Part shown: positions 1-7,430 of the stretch, piece by piece
How the letters are laid out: the number at the start of each line of letters is the position of its first letter
Position numbering within the stretch: position 1 is the stretch's first letter
Virus record (IMG/VR): IMGVR_UViG_3300025674_000343
Coordinates: 1-25,689 of that record
Reading direction: 5' to 3' (one strand)
From: a virus
DNA: 25,689 bases
Program-made: the position numbers and the translations under genes
Notes under the pieces: generated by a model
Databases searched by the model: none
What the model was told of the DNA's origin: nothing
What the model saw: only the letters and a program-made list of their open reading frames with translations

Positions 1-1
1 A

Positions 2-85
2 CGCGGAGAAGTGAGAGACGGGCAAACACATGGCCTCTATTGGGCCGAAGGTATACCGTCACCTTTAGACTATGGCGAAGACTAG
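2..85 (+). CDS. C-terminal end of an upstream gene (partial)
   Basis: An open frame enters from the left edge in frame 2 and stops at TAG 83-85, giving 27 residues that end in SPLDYGED. It overlaps the start of the next gene by 14 nt, matching the tight overlaps elsewhere in this phage. The terminase small-subunit start has no good Shine-Dalgarno of its own, so coupling to an upstream reading frame would explain how it is translated. The fragment is too short to assign a family. The other two frames also stay open briefly or are closed, so the call rests on context only. Confidence 0.3.
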   Translation, partial: RGEVRDGQTHGLYWAEGIPSPLDYGED

Positions 86-371
86 AGCGCAACGTGAAAG
101 AGGTATCAGACAGGACGAGCTACGGGCTTATTTAGCCGAGAGAGGTCGAGTCGATTACGTCTTTGATAACATTGAGAAAATCGAAGAGCTAGACCCAGAG
201 ACTGAGCAGTATTTCGACAAGCGTCTGCAACAGCTAAAAATTGCAAACGAGCAACGCATCAGACTGCTTAACAAGTACCTGCCAGACATGAAGGAAGAGC
301 AGACCGAAGTCACTGACCTGCCGCCAGTTGTCATCCAGCTAACGAATGCAACTGACACCACCACAGTCTGA
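72..371 (+). CDS. Terminase small subunit (probable)
   Basis: A 99-aa, charged, mostly helical protein lies directly before the large terminase and overlaps it by 26 nt. In siphoviruses this is where the DNA-recognition subunit of the packaging motor is encoded. It would bind the packaging site and load the large subunit onto concatemeric DNA in the cytoplasm. The N-terminus is basic (MAKTRAQRERG), the middle is an acidic coiled-coil-like segment (about residues 28-70), and the C-terminus is hydrophobic and Thr-rich, where small terminases often contact the large one. No helix-turn-helix is obvious by eye, so the call rests on size, position and character. There is no strong ribosome binding site before ATG 72; AAGGT lies about 20 nt upstream. 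Confidence 0.65.
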   Translation: MAKTRAQRERGIRQDELRAYLAERGRVDYVFDNIEKIEELDPETEQYFDKRLQQLKIANEQRIRLLNKYLPDMKEEQTEVTDLPPVVIQLTNATDTTTV

Positions 372-1557
372 CATTTTCACTTGTCCTAACCGCTTCCGTG
401 TTGTCGTCGCTGGCAGGCGTTTCGGTAAGACATTCCTAAGCACAGCAGAGCTACTCAACAGGGCATTGCGTCAGCCTGACCAGAACGTCTGGTATGTGGC
501 TCCTACTTACAAGGCGGCTAAAGAGATTGCATGGGATATGCTGACTAGCCAGATACCTCGTGAGTACATTGACAGGACAAATGAGACGGCCCTGACCATT
601 AACTTTAAGAATGGCTCTAGCATATCGCTTAAGGGTGCTGAGAAACCTGATAACTTACGAGGCCGTTCACTAGACTTCGTTGTGCTGGATGAGTTTGCCG
701 ATATGCGTAAGGAGGCGTGGTTTGAGGTGATACGACCTAGCCTATCTGACAGGCAAGGCGGCGCACTGTTTATCGGTACGCCTAAAGGCCGTAATCATTT
801 CTATGACCTGTATGGAAAAGGACTCGACGACGATGAAGGCTGGAAGTCTTACCAGTACACGACCATTCAGGGGGGTAATGTCCCGCCAGATGAGATTGCG
901 AGCGCAAGAAGCGACTTGGATGAACGTACCTTCCAGCAAGAGTACGAAGCCGCCTTCGTGTCATACCAAGGAATTATTTACTACTCGTTCAAGCGTGAGG
1001 AATCTGTCAGAAGACACACTGATGACCGTCATGTCATACACGTCGGCATGGACTTTAACCTAGACCCGATGTCTGCTGTGCTGATGACGCGCAAGGGCGA
1101 CACGCTCCACGTCTTCGACGAGATTGTGATGTTTGGGTCTAATACCGACGAGATGGTCGCAGAGCTTCGCGAACGCTACGGAAATGGTACAATAGTGATA
1201 TACCCTGACCCTGCGAGTCGTCAACGTAAGACAAGCGCAGGTGGCAGGACAGACCTGTCTATATTGCAGAACGCGGGTTTCGAGGTACGCGTCCGAAACT
1301 CTCATGCGGCAGTACGAGACAGAATTAACGCGGTAAACAGTCGCCTACTATCGAACGATGGACAGCGGCGGTTATACGTTGACCCTAAGTGCAAGAAGGT
1401 GATTGAGTCATTGGAACGCCATACCTACAAGGAAGGCACCAGTCAGCCCGAGAAGGATGGCTTTGACCACATGAACGACGCACTTGGTTATGCGGTGGAG
1501 TATCTATTTCCAATTAGAAAGGCAAACGCGCCGCAAGCCCCGCAGAGGTGGACGTAA
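346..1557 (+). CDS. terL: Terminase large subunit (ATPase-nuclease)
   Basis: A 403-aa packaging motor that cuts concatemeric DNA and pumps it into the prohead through the portal. The N-terminal ATPase shows Walker A AGRRFGKT at residues 22-29, Walker B FVVLDE at 111-116 with the catalytic glutamate, and a coupling motif FIGTPKG at 142-148. The C-terminal RNase H-like nuclease shows acidic residues D236 in GMDFN, D288 in YPDPA, and D374 and D378 in DHMNDALGY, as expected for a metal-dependent headful or site-specific nuclease. The length is short but normal for this family, and both domains are intact. The start lies inside the small-subunit gene, which implies coupled translation. The stop TAA is followed directly by the portal ATG. 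Confidence 0.96.
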   Translation: MQLTPPQSDIFTCPNRFRVVVAGRRFGKTFLSTAELLNRALRQPDQNVWYVAPTYKAAKEIAWDMLTSQIPREYIDRTNETALTINFKNGSSISLKGAEKPDNLRGRSLDFVVLDEFADMRKEAWFEVIRPSLSDRQGGALFIGTPKGRNHFYDLYGKGLDDDEGWKSYQYTTIQGGNVPPDEIASARSDLDERTFQQEYEAAFVSYQGIIYYSFKREESVRRHTDDRHVIHVGMDFNLDPMSAVLMTRKGDTLHVFDEIVMFGSNTDEMVAELRERYGNGTIVIYPDPASRQRKTSAGGRTDLSILQNAGFEVRVRNSHAAVRDRINAVNSRLLSNDGQRRLYVDPKCKKVIESLERHTYKEGTSQPEKDGFDHMNDALGYAVEYLFPIRKANAPQAPQRWT

Positions 1558-3066
1558 ATGTATTACGAAGACATTGAATACCAGCACCCCGATTACGAAA
1601 ACAATATCGACCGCTGGGAGTTTTACCTCCGAAGCTACATGGGTGGGCAAGACTACCGCGACGGGTCATACCTGACCAGCTACCTTAACGAAGACAAGAA
1701 CGCTTACAGCAGACGACTAGCACTGACGCCGCTAGACAACCATTGCCGTAATGTCGTGCATGTCTATAGCTCGTTCCTGTGGCGCGTACCCCCTACACGT
1801 AACTATCAGCAGATGGAAGGCAGTGCCGACCTTGAGGCGTTTTTGAAAGACAGCAACCTCGACGGGCAGAGCTTTAACAGCTTCATGCGTGAGGCGCAGA
1901 TATGGTCAAGCGTATACGGTCACGTCTGGATTATGCTTGATAAGCCGCAGTCAACAGCAGGCACGCGCGCAGAGGAACTAGCACAAGAGATTAGGCCATA
2001 CGTCACGCTGATTACGCCTGAGAATGTCTACGACTGGAAGTACGAGCGAATGCCTAGCGGTCGCCATGAACTGACCTACATGAAAGTCAGGGAGTCGGTA
2101 AACCGTATCGACGGCACAACGACCGAAACGTATTTCCGTATCTGGACGCGAGAGACAGTACAGCTAGTGCGCTACCACGGTGACGAGGCTAACGTCATCG
2201 AGACTATTGACAACCCCATCGGCAAGATTCCCGCAGTACATCTACCCTCTAACCGCTCAGTAGTTCGGGGTATTGGCATTAGCGACATTAGTGACATCGC
2301 CTACATGCAACAGGCTATCTACCAAGAGCTATCGGAAATCGAGCAACTGATTCGCATCTCTAATCACCCGACACTGGTTAAGACCTATGACACCGACGCT
2401 AGTGCTGGCGCAGGTGCGGTGATTAACATCAGCGACGATATGGACGGCGCACTCAAGCCGTACCAGATGCAACCCTCTGGCGCTAACCTAGACGCCATAC
2501 GCGCCTCTATCGAGGACAAAATTGAGTCTATCAACCGCATGGCACACATGGGCGCAGTACGTGGCACAGAGGCAATCACGCAGTCAGGCGTTGCGATGCA
2601 GACAGAGTTCCAAATGCTCAACGCTAAACTGGCTGAGAAGGCAGACATCTTAGAGTTAGCAGAAGAGCAGTTATGGCAGTTGTGGTGTACATGGCAGGGT
2701 CATCCGTTGCATGAGGTAGAGATTGACTACCCTGACAGCTTCGACATTCGTGATTACGAGTCAGAGCTTAACTTCCTACAGAAGACACGCTCTAGTGGCG
2801 TCAAGTCTGTGACCTTGCTTCGTGAGATTGACAAGAAGATTGCTGACCTCATACTGGATGACAATGTACTTGCACAGGCGCATGAGGAGATTGAGACAGC
2901 TACAACAGCGGTTGGTGACTTCGCTAAAGAGACGCAGATTTATAAGTACCACATTGATAGCGGCCTAGTGACACCTAACGAGGTGCGCGAGAAGATTGGC
3001 CTCGATGAGATTGCTGGCGGCGACCAGTTAGTCGAGCCAGTGCAAACGCTGACTGATGGACAGTGA
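1558..3066 (+). CDS. Portal protein
   Basis: A 502-aa protein between the large terminase and the head morphogenesis protein, the classic portal position and a normal portal length. The portal is the dodecameric ring at one capsid vertex through which DNA enters and leaves, and it nucleates capsid assembly with the scaffold. Visible traits fit: an N-terminal region rich in Tyr and Trp followed by a segment on handling of Arg-Val-Pro-Pro, a long central alpha/beta region, and a helical segment around residues 320-400 (MAHMGAVRGTEAITQSG, then long Glu/Leu-rich helices) resembling the portal stem and crown. The start follows the terminase stop without a gap. The stop overlaps the next start by 11 nt. 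Confidence 0.85.
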   Translation: MYYEDIEYQHPDYENNIDRWEFYLRSYMGGQDYRDGSYLTSYLNEDKNAYSRRLALTPLDNHCRNVVHVYSSFLWRVPPTRNYQQMEGSADLEAFLKDSNLDGQSFNSFMREAQIWSSVYGHVWIMLDKPQSTAGTRAEELAQEIRPYVTLITPENVYDWKYERMPSGRHELTYMKVRESVNRIDGTTTETYFRIWTRETVQLVRYHGDEANVIETIDNPIGKIPAVHLPSNRSVVRGIGISDISDIAYMQQAIYQELSEIEQLIRISNHPTLVKTYDTDASAGAGAVINISDDMDGALKPYQMQPSGANLDAIRASIEDKIESINRMAHMGAVRGTEAITQSGVAMQTEFQMLNAKLAEKADILELAEEQLWQLWCTWQGHPLHEVEIDYPDSFDIRDYESELNFLQKTRSSGVKSVTLLREIDKKIADLILDDNVLAQAHEEIETATTAVGDFAKETQIYKYHIDSGLVTPNEVREKIGLDEIAGGDQLVEPVQTLTDGQ

Positions 3067-3796
3067 GGAACTTACACGCGCACTAGAACGGGCGACCTCG
3101 GAGCATGAGCGTCGCCTTTTGCTTGCTATGGAATCGTTACGTCGTAGGCTTACAGATGCGCTTGCTGGCCTACCTTTACGCGACGGCCAACTGTTTGACC
3201 TAGATGCCGCACTAGCCCTAAGAACTCAAATAGACGGCCTTGTGCGCGATGAATACCTGAGCGTCATAGACGACATTATCCGCGAGTACCCTGACGCTGT
3301 AGCACTAACCCGAGAGTTTATGGAGCAGTTCGCCGACTTCCGTGTACCGCAGTCAGTCATCGGACAGCTTCAGCAGTTTAGCTTCACAGGCCATGAGGCA
3401 TTAGCTGACGACTTTGCAGAGGCGCTGTATCAGCAGGTCTACAACAACACGCTCGCAGGAACACCATTCAGCGCAAGCCTAGGGGAACTAAACAATCTGC
3501 TAGACGCTGACCTGCAACGCTACTCTAAGACCATGTTACATGATGCGCTGTTTGAGTTTAGCTCTTCGGTACAGCAAGCGGCGGCGGCAGAGGCAGGCAT
3601 TACCAAGTTTCGCTACGAAGGTGATACGATTGAGACAACACGGCCCTTCTGTCAGCGTCATGTAGGTAACGAGTACACGACTGACGAGATATACGAGATA
3701 TGGGGCGATAGCTGGGCTGGCAAGCGCTCTGGCGACCCGTTCCGTGTAAGAGGTGGTTACAACTGTCGGCACTGGTGGGTGCCTGTACCTGAATAG
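3056..3796 (+). CDS. MuF/SPP1 gp7-type minor head protein
   Basis: A 246-aa protein that overlaps the portal gene and has a helical N-terminal two-thirds. Its C-terminus carries the conserved Cys/His features of MuF-like head morphogenesis proteins: RPFCQRHVG at residues 196-204 and GGYNCRHWW at 233-241. Proteins of this family bind the portal, are packaged inside the head, and in some phages influence DNA ejection. The Cys/His pair pattern may hold a metal. At 246 aa it is shorter than many MuF proteins but covers the whole conserved C-terminal domain. I see no extra toxin-like or ADP-ribosylating domain fused to it. Confidence 0.85.
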   Translation: MDSEELTRALERATSEHERRLLLAMESLRRRLTDALAGLPLRDGQLFDLDAALALRTQIDGLVRDEYLSVIDDIIREYPDAVALTREFMEQFADFRVPQSVIGQLQQFSFTGHEALADDFAEALYQQVYNNTLAGTPFSASLGELNNLLDADLQRYSKTMLHDALFEFSSSVQQAAAAEAGITKFRYEGDTIETTRPFCQRHVGNEYTTDEIYEIWGDSWAGKRSGDPFRVRGGYNCRHWWVPVPE

Positions 3797-3804
3797 GAGG
3801 ACGT

Positions 3805-3855
3805 ATGCCGTACCACAAGAAAGACAAGCGCAAGAAAAAGCGCAAGTCACGCTAA
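3805..3855 (+). CDS. 16-aa Lys/Arg-rich micro-ORF
   Basis: Reading ATG 3805 to TAA 3855 gives MPYHKKDKRKKKRKSR, with 10 of 16 residues Lys or Arg. The ribosome binding site TAGGAGG ends 5 nt before the ATG and is the strongest Shine-Dalgarno seen in the window. It fills the gap between the MuF protein and the scaffold gene exactly. A near-ideal initiation site on so short a frame argues for real translation. A basic peptide of this kind could bind DNA or RNA, or the acidic scaffold, inside the prohead; that is inference. It is too short for most gene callers. Confidence 0.6.
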   Translation: MPYHKKDKRKKKRKSR

Positions 3856-3857
3856 TT

Positions 3858-3866
3858 TGATACAAT
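3858..3866 (+). promoter_or_regulatory. Extended -10 promoter candidate before scaffold and capsid
   Basis: TGATACAAT matches the extended -10 pattern TGnTATAAT with a single mismatch. It sits 28 nt before the scaffold start, with no good -35 at 16-18 nt. The same TGnTA(C/A)AAT pattern recurs upstream of other genes here (6941, 21364, 22031). Transcription would start near 3873, just before the Shine-Dalgarno AAAGAGGA. It could raise expression of the two most abundant head proteins. Confidence 0.4.
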
Positions 3867-3893
3867 TAACCTACTCGAAAGAGGATTCGTAAC

Positions 3894-4562
3894 ATGAGCG
3901 ATGAAATCATGGCAGACGCGGTAACTGAAGCCGCAGTGGAAACACCAGAAGTTCAGGACTTAAAGACGTTCACGCAAGAAGAGTTAGACCGCATAGTGGC
4001 TGACCGTGTTGCTCGCACTAAGCGACAGTACGAGAAGAAGCTAGACGGTATTGACCTCGAAGAGGCTAAGACGCTTTTACAACGTCAGCAAGAAGCTGAA
4101 ATTGAGAAGCAGAAAGAGCGCGGAGAGTTCGAGGCAATTCTGAAGCAGACCGTCGAAAAGAAAGACCAAGAGATTAGGACCTACAAGCAACGTCTCGAAA
4201 GCCAGTTAGTCGATGGAGCTTTGCTCACGGCGGCGAGTAGGAACAACGCAGTATCGGCAGAGCAGGTTGGTCAGTTGCTACGTGGTTCGGTTCGGCTGTC
4301 TGAAGACGGCACAGCAGAAGTTGTAGATGCGAACGGGACACCACGATACAACGACAGCGGCGACCCGTTAAGCGTTGATGAGCTTGTCGGCGATTTCTTG
4401 TCAACAAACCCGCACTTCGTTAAGGCGTCCGCTGGTGGCGCTGGCTCGCAAACTGCGGTAGGTGGTTCCACGTCGAAACCTATGTCGGCGGTCGAAATGG
4501 AGGCTAACTGGAACAACGGGGGCAAAGAGGCTTACCGAGCAATGATGTTAGCTAAGAAATAA
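3894..4562 (+). CDS. Capsid scaffolding protein
   Basis: A 222-aa acidic protein directly before the major capsid gene. Residues 25-105 are a highly charged, Glu/Lys/Gln-rich coiled coil beginning TFTQEELDRIVADR, a typical start of the scaffold family often annotated as DUF4355. The C-terminal third is Gly/Ser-rich and flexible (AGGAGSQTAVGGSTSKP) and ends with a short helix bearing Lys, the part that in known scaffolds touches the coat protein. Scaffolds copolymerise with coat protein and portal to form the prohead, then leave or are degraded. No prohead protease domain is fused here or encoded nearby, so exit without proteolysis is likely. The start has the Shine-Dalgarno AAAGAGGA. Confidence 0.88.
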   Translation: MSDEIMADAVTEAAVETPEVQDLKTFTQEELDRIVADRVARTKRQYEKKLDGIDLEEAKTLLQRQQEAEIEKQKERGEFEAILKQTVEKKDQEIRTYKQRLESQLVDGALLTAASRNNAVSAEQVGQLLRGSVRLSEDGTAEVVDANGTPRYNDSGDPLSVDELVGDFLSTNPHFVKASAGGAGSQTAVGGSTSKPMSAVEMEANWNNGGKEAYRAMMLAKK

Positions 4563-4587
4563 ACCGCTTACTTAGGAGACTTCAATC

Positions 4588-5421
4588 ATGGCGGCAACTA
4601 CTAGTTCAACTTTAGACGACCTGTTTGCAAACATCATCATGCAGGCACGTTTCACAGCCGAGGAGCAATCGCTCATGGCTGGCCTTATCACTCGTTACGA
4701 CATCGGCGACGTTGCTGGTACTACTATCCAAGTACCAAAGTACCCAGCAGTCACTGCGGCTGATTTAACTGAAGGCACTGATATGTCCTCTACTACTGTC
4801 AGCACATCTGGTGTCACTGTTACTGTCGGCGAAGTTGGTGCGCAGGTATTGCTCACTGACATGGCGGCAATGGGCGCTGGCAACCCTGCACAGGAGCTTG
4901 GCACTGTCCTCGGTAACTCTATCGCTACTAAGATGGACACGGACATCATCGCTTTGTTCGATGGTTTCTCTACTTCATTGGGTGCGGCGGCACAAGAAGT
5001 TACTGTTGCAGACCTTTTCAAGGCGGCGGCAACACTTCGTGCGGCTAAGGTTACTGGCCCAATCTACGCGGTTGTTCACCCATATCACGCGTACCAGTTG
5101 TCAGCGAACCTGACTAACACCTTCGCTAACCCCAACGGCGGCGACCTACAGAACGAAGCAATGCGTAACGGCTTCGTAGGTTCTGTTGGTGGTATCGACG
5201 TATTCCAGTCAGCAAACATCACTGTTGACGGGAATGGCGATGCGAAAGGCGCAGTCTTTGCTCCAGAAGCACTGTGTATCGCTATGAAGCGTGACTTCAA
5301 CCTTGAGACAGAGCGCGACGCATCTAACCGTGCATTCGAGCTTAACGCTACTGCCGTATACGGTGTTGGTGAGCTTGATGACAGCTACGGTGTTGAGATG
5401 TTCTTCGACGCTACACTCTAA
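4588..5421 (+). CDS. Major capsid protein, HK97 fold
   Basis: A 277-aa protein after the scaffold with Shine-Dalgarno TAGGAG. It has the Ala/Thr/Gly-rich, strand-heavy character of phage coat proteins. The stretches VGEVGAQVLLTDMAA (about residues 75-90), YAVVHPYHAYQLSA (about 161-174) and GGIDVFQSANI (about 205-215), followed by AVFAPEALCIAMKRDFNLE, are the typical layout of an HK97-type coat in which a late 'capsid-protein present in position' motif precedes the final strand. It builds the icosahedral shell. The N-terminus is short, with no long delta domain, which fits the separate scaffold gene and the absence of a protease. A stable hairpin follows within 10 nt of the stop. Confidence 0.9.
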   Translation: MAATTSSTLDDLFANIIMQARFTAEEQSLMAGLITRYDIGDVAGTTIQVPKYPAVTAADLTEGTDMSSTTVSTSGVTVTVGEVGAQVLLTDMAAMGAGNPAQELGTVLGNSIATKMDTDIIALFDGFSTSLGAAAQEVTVADLFKAAATLRAAKVTGPIYAVVHPYHAYQLSANLTNTFANPNGGDLQNEAMRNGFVGSVGGIDVFQSANITVDGNGDAKGAVFAPEALCIAMKRDFNLETERDASNRAFELNATAVYGVGELDDSYGVEMFFDATL

Positions 5422-5428
5422 GATATAT

Positions 5429-5446
5429 GCGGCCCTTCGGGGCCGC
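5429..5446 (+). terminator. UUCG-loop hairpin after the capsid gene
   Basis: GCGGCCC and GGGCCGC form a perfect 7-bp GC-only stem closed by TTCG, an exceptionally stable tetraloop. It begins 8 nt after the capsid stop. Only TTTA follows, so it is a weak intrinsic terminator at best. A partial terminator, or a 3' stabiliser that protects the abundant capsid mRNA, are both reasonable. It is the clearest hairpin in the late region. Confidence 0.7.
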
Positions 5447-5463
5447 TTTACTCTGAGGTTTAT

Positions 5464-5742
5464 ATGGCGATCAATTACCGAGGTGAGCGGTTCGAGGATT
5501 ACAACGTGCCAAAGCGCACGCCACGTCATCCCTCTAGTTCGCACGCGGTTCTAGTTCGCTACAAAGGTGCAATCAAGCTAGTTCGATTTGGCGCTCAGGG
5601 CGCGAAGACTTATCCTCCTAGAGATGGTGAGTCTGCACGCGACAAGGCTATGCGAGCGGCTTGGTACGCAAGACACGAAAAGAATCTACGCAATGCAACA
5701 CCACTAGATGCTGTCTATTGGTCTGCTAGGGTTAAATGGTGA
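5464..5742 (+). CDS. Small basic phage protein of unknown function
   Basis: A 92-aa basic protein between the capsid gene and the neck genes. The C-terminal half shows a pattern I recognise from small marine phage proteins: VRFGAQGAKTYPPRDGES, then ARHEKNL, and an end in VYWSARVKW. In those genomes it is usually annotated hypothetical and lies among structural or replication genes. The N-terminus has many Arg, Pro and Tyr residues. The function is unknown, but the net positive charge would allow DNA or capsid contact. It starts at ATG 5464 after the capsid hairpin with a weak GAGG-type site. Its stop is 4 nt before the next ATG. Confidence 0.8.
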   Translation: MAINYRGERFEDYNVPKRTPRHPSSSHAVLVRYKGAIKLVRFGAQGAKTYPPRDGESARDKAMRAAWYARHEKNLRNATPLDAVYWSARVKW

Positions 5743-5746
5743 TTAA

Positions 5747-6160
5747 ATGGCGTTTAGTGAAGATAGCAACCTGACCGAATTAGTGCCAGACATCCTAGAC
5801 TTTGGCATTGCTTCGTTTAGCGATGAGCACGCTAGAGCGCAGGCAGACATAGAGCGTGAGATTCGTAACCGCTGGTGGCACCGTAAAGGCATACAAGGTG
5901 AGATGGAGGTTACGTACCTCACCGACTCTCAATGGACGCGAGCGGCGTCGTATCTTGTGTTGTGGAAGTACGCGTTACCCCAACTGACTAACTGGGTAGA
6001 TGACGACCGCTTCTTAGCAATGATCGACTTCTACAAGGCGCGTTACGGTGAAGAGCTAGACGCAGTATTTCAGGATGGCGTTGAGTATGACGCTGACAAC
6101 GATGGGACGGTAACAGACAAAGAAAAAGAGCCTGTGCCGCTGAATCGCCTCGACCGATGA
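5747..6160 (+). CDS. Head-tail connector-like protein with EF-hand loop
   Basis: A 137-aa protein in the place of the head-tail adaptor (gp6/gp15-type connector) that forms the ring under the portal after packaging. It is largely helical (residues 8-105), with aromatic segments around RNRWWHRKG and WKYALPQLTNW. Near the C-terminus, residues 115-126 read DADNDGTVTDKE, an exact fit to the 12-residue EF-hand calcium loop (acidic or Asn at 1, 3, 5; Gly at 6; hydrophobic at 8; Glu at 12). This loop is followed by a Pro-containing basic tail. Assignment to connector is by size and position; the calcium loop is direct sequence evidence. The ATGA overlap at 6157 couples it to the next gene. Confidence 0.65.
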   Translation: MAFSEDSNLTELVPDILDFGIASFSDEHARAQADIEREIRNRWWHRKGIQGEMEVTYLTDSQWTRAASYLVLWKYALPQLTNWVDDDRFLAMIDFYKARYGEELDAVFQDGVEYDADNDGTVTDKEKEPVPLNRLDR

Positions 6161-6588
6161 TTACTATAAACATAGACACCAAGCCGCGTGACCTTCGTAA
6201 GATGGTGGAGAAGCTAGGGCGCACCTTTACGCAAAACCACAAGCGTGCAATGCGACGAGCGGCGGCAGAGGGTGTCAACAGGATTAACAAGCGGACGACG
6301 CTTGGCCTTGATGTGAACGAGCAACCGTTTCGACCTTACTCGGATAGTTACAAGGCGTTTAGGAAAAGCAAAGGCAGAGACACCGATAAGGTAAAGCTGA
6401 TCTTTACAGGCAGAATGCGCGGCGCTTTAACGTCGGGGCTACAAGGGCAAGACGGTCTTATCTTTTTTAGCAGTCGAGCAGAGTCACGCAAAGCCGCACA
6501 GAACAATCGCACGCGTCAGTTCTTTGGGCTTAATCGCGGTGACACTCGTGCTATCCGTGATGTGTACTTTAAGGGGCTTAGACTATGA
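6157..6588 (+). CDS. Head-tail joining / virion morphogenesis protein
   Basis: A 143-aa basic protein with long amphipathic helices at the N-terminus (RKMVEKLGRTFTQNHKRAMRRAAAEG) followed by NRINKRTTLGLDVNEQPF. This resembles the Mu gpG-like / HK97 gp10-like family of tail-completion or neck proteins. The segment GLDVNEQPFRPYSDSYKA is the family's typical 'phage virion morphogenesis' region, and FTGRMRGALTS and QFFGL near the C-terminus fit it too. It would join the finished tail to the filled head. Overlaps on both sides (ATGA) imply coupled translation with the connector and tail terminator. Confidence 0.75.
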   Translation: MITINIDTKPRDLRKMVEKLGRTFTQNHKRAMRRAAAEGVNRINKRTTLGLDVNEQPFRPYSDSYKAFRKSKGRDTDKVKLIFTGRMRGALTSGLQGQDGLIFFSSRAESRKAAQNNRTRQFFGLNRGDTRAIRDVYFKGLRL

Positions 6589-7016
6589 GCGTTAGAGAAA
6601 ACATCGCCGCAAATATAGTGACGGCACTAACCGCTATCTCTACGCCTAACGTAAAGAAAGTAACACGCGAGCCATTCGACTTTAACAAGCTGTCTAACGC
6701 GCAGTTTCCAGCGATCTTAGTACGCACAGCAAACGAGACACGCGAAGATGCCAGCATGGGTGGCAGTTCTACGAGCAGGCACGGCACCATTGACTATGAG
6801 CTAGTCTGTTTCGTTAAACACAAGAATATCGACACAGCCCGCAATCAAATTGCAGAGGCTATCGACGAAAAGCTCGACGAGGATAGAACGCGTGGCGGTC
6901 ACGCTATTGATACGCAAGTTATTAGCGTTGAGGTGGATGATGGTACAATAGACCCTATTGGCGGCGTCATTGTCACCGTTCAGATTCTTTATCAATACAC
7001 ACGCGGTGACGCGTAA
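6585..7016 (+). CDS. Tail terminator protein (probable)
   Basis: A 143-aa protein directly before the tail tube gene. This is the normal site of the tail terminator (lambda gpU-like), which caps the tube and forms the surface for head joining. It starts with an amphipathic helix (VRENIAANIVTALTAIS), continues with strands in ALSYELVCFVKHK-type order (FPAILVRTA, IDYELVCFVKH), then a helix (ARNQIAEAIDEKLDED) and a last strand pair (VIVTVQILYQY). This alpha/beta order fits gpU-like folds. The assignment is from position, size and pattern rather than a diagnostic motif. An extended -10-like site lies inside it at 6941. Confidence 0.7.
   Translation: MSVRENIAANIVTALTAISTPNVKKVTREPFDFNKLSNAQFPAILVRTANETREDASMGGSSTSRHGTIDYELVCFVKHKNIDTARNQIAEAIDEKLDEDRTRGGHAIDTQVISVEVDDGTIDPIGGVIVTVQILYQYTRGDA
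6941..6949 (+). promoter_or_regulatory. Extended -10-like site before the tail tube gene
   Basis: TGGTACAAT lies inside the tail terminator gene, 80 nt before the start of the major tail protein. It matches the TGnTA(C/A)AAT pattern also seen at 3858, 21364 and 22031. No clear -35 is visible. It could be a chance coding match; an identical 9-mer also occurs at 1185 inside the terminase gene. Confidence 0.25.
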
Positions 7017-7028
7017 GGGAGAAATTTC

Positions 7029-7430
7029 ATGGCTACACATAAAGGCTCAAGCGGTTCAGTAAAAATCGCCGCTTCTGGTGGATCAGTCACAGCAGTTGGC
7101 GAGGTTCGTTCTTATTCTATCGACGAGGTAGCAGACACTATCGAAGATACGGTTATGGGCGATACAGTCAAAACCTATCTGCCCAGCCTCAAAGATGCGA
7201 CGTTGACTATTGACGCGCTTTGGGACGACGCAGACGCACAGCAGTTAGTTGCTGACACGAGTGCTGAGATTGACTGGGAGATTCATCCTACTGGCACAGG
7301 CGCTGGTGAGAAGTATTACTCAGGCTCTGGCATCGTAACTGCCAAGACTATCTCTGCGTCTTATGACGGCCTTGTCGAGGCATCATTCTCGGTTCAGGTA
7401 TCAGGCGCAATCACTGAGTCATCTAACTAA
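7029..7430 (+). CDS. Major tail (tube) protein
   Basis: A 133-aa Ser/Thr/Ala-rich protein with strong Shine-Dalgarno AAGGGAG. It begins MATHKGSSGSVKIA and continues with strand-rich segments such as GEVRSYSIDEVADTIEDT, a very common layout for siphovirus tube proteins with a single tube domain. Hexamers of this protein stack into the non-contractile tail tube through which DNA passes. Position after the terminator and before the chaperone and tape measure genes agrees. There is no Ig-like C-terminal decoration domain; the protein ends soon after SFSVQVSGAITE. Its TAA overlaps the next ATG (TAATG). Confidence 0.88.
   Translation: MATHKGSSGSVKIAASGGSVTAVGEVRSYSIDEVADTIEDTVMGDTVKTYLPSLKDATLTIDALWDDADAQQLVADTSAEIDWEIHPTGTGAGEKYYSGSGIVTAKTISASYDGLVEASFSVQVSGAITESSN

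Noticed and set aside
803-1063. An 86-codon alternative rightward frame inside the terminase gene
   Set aside because: Overlaps the conserved ATPase-nuclease linker and nuclease frame, has no ribosome binding site and no recognisable sequence.
1185-1193. TGGTACAAT promoter in the terminase gene
   Set aside because: Lies in the middle of the conserved nuclease domain with no gene start nearby downstream; probably a chance match of Asn-Gly-Thr-Ile codons.
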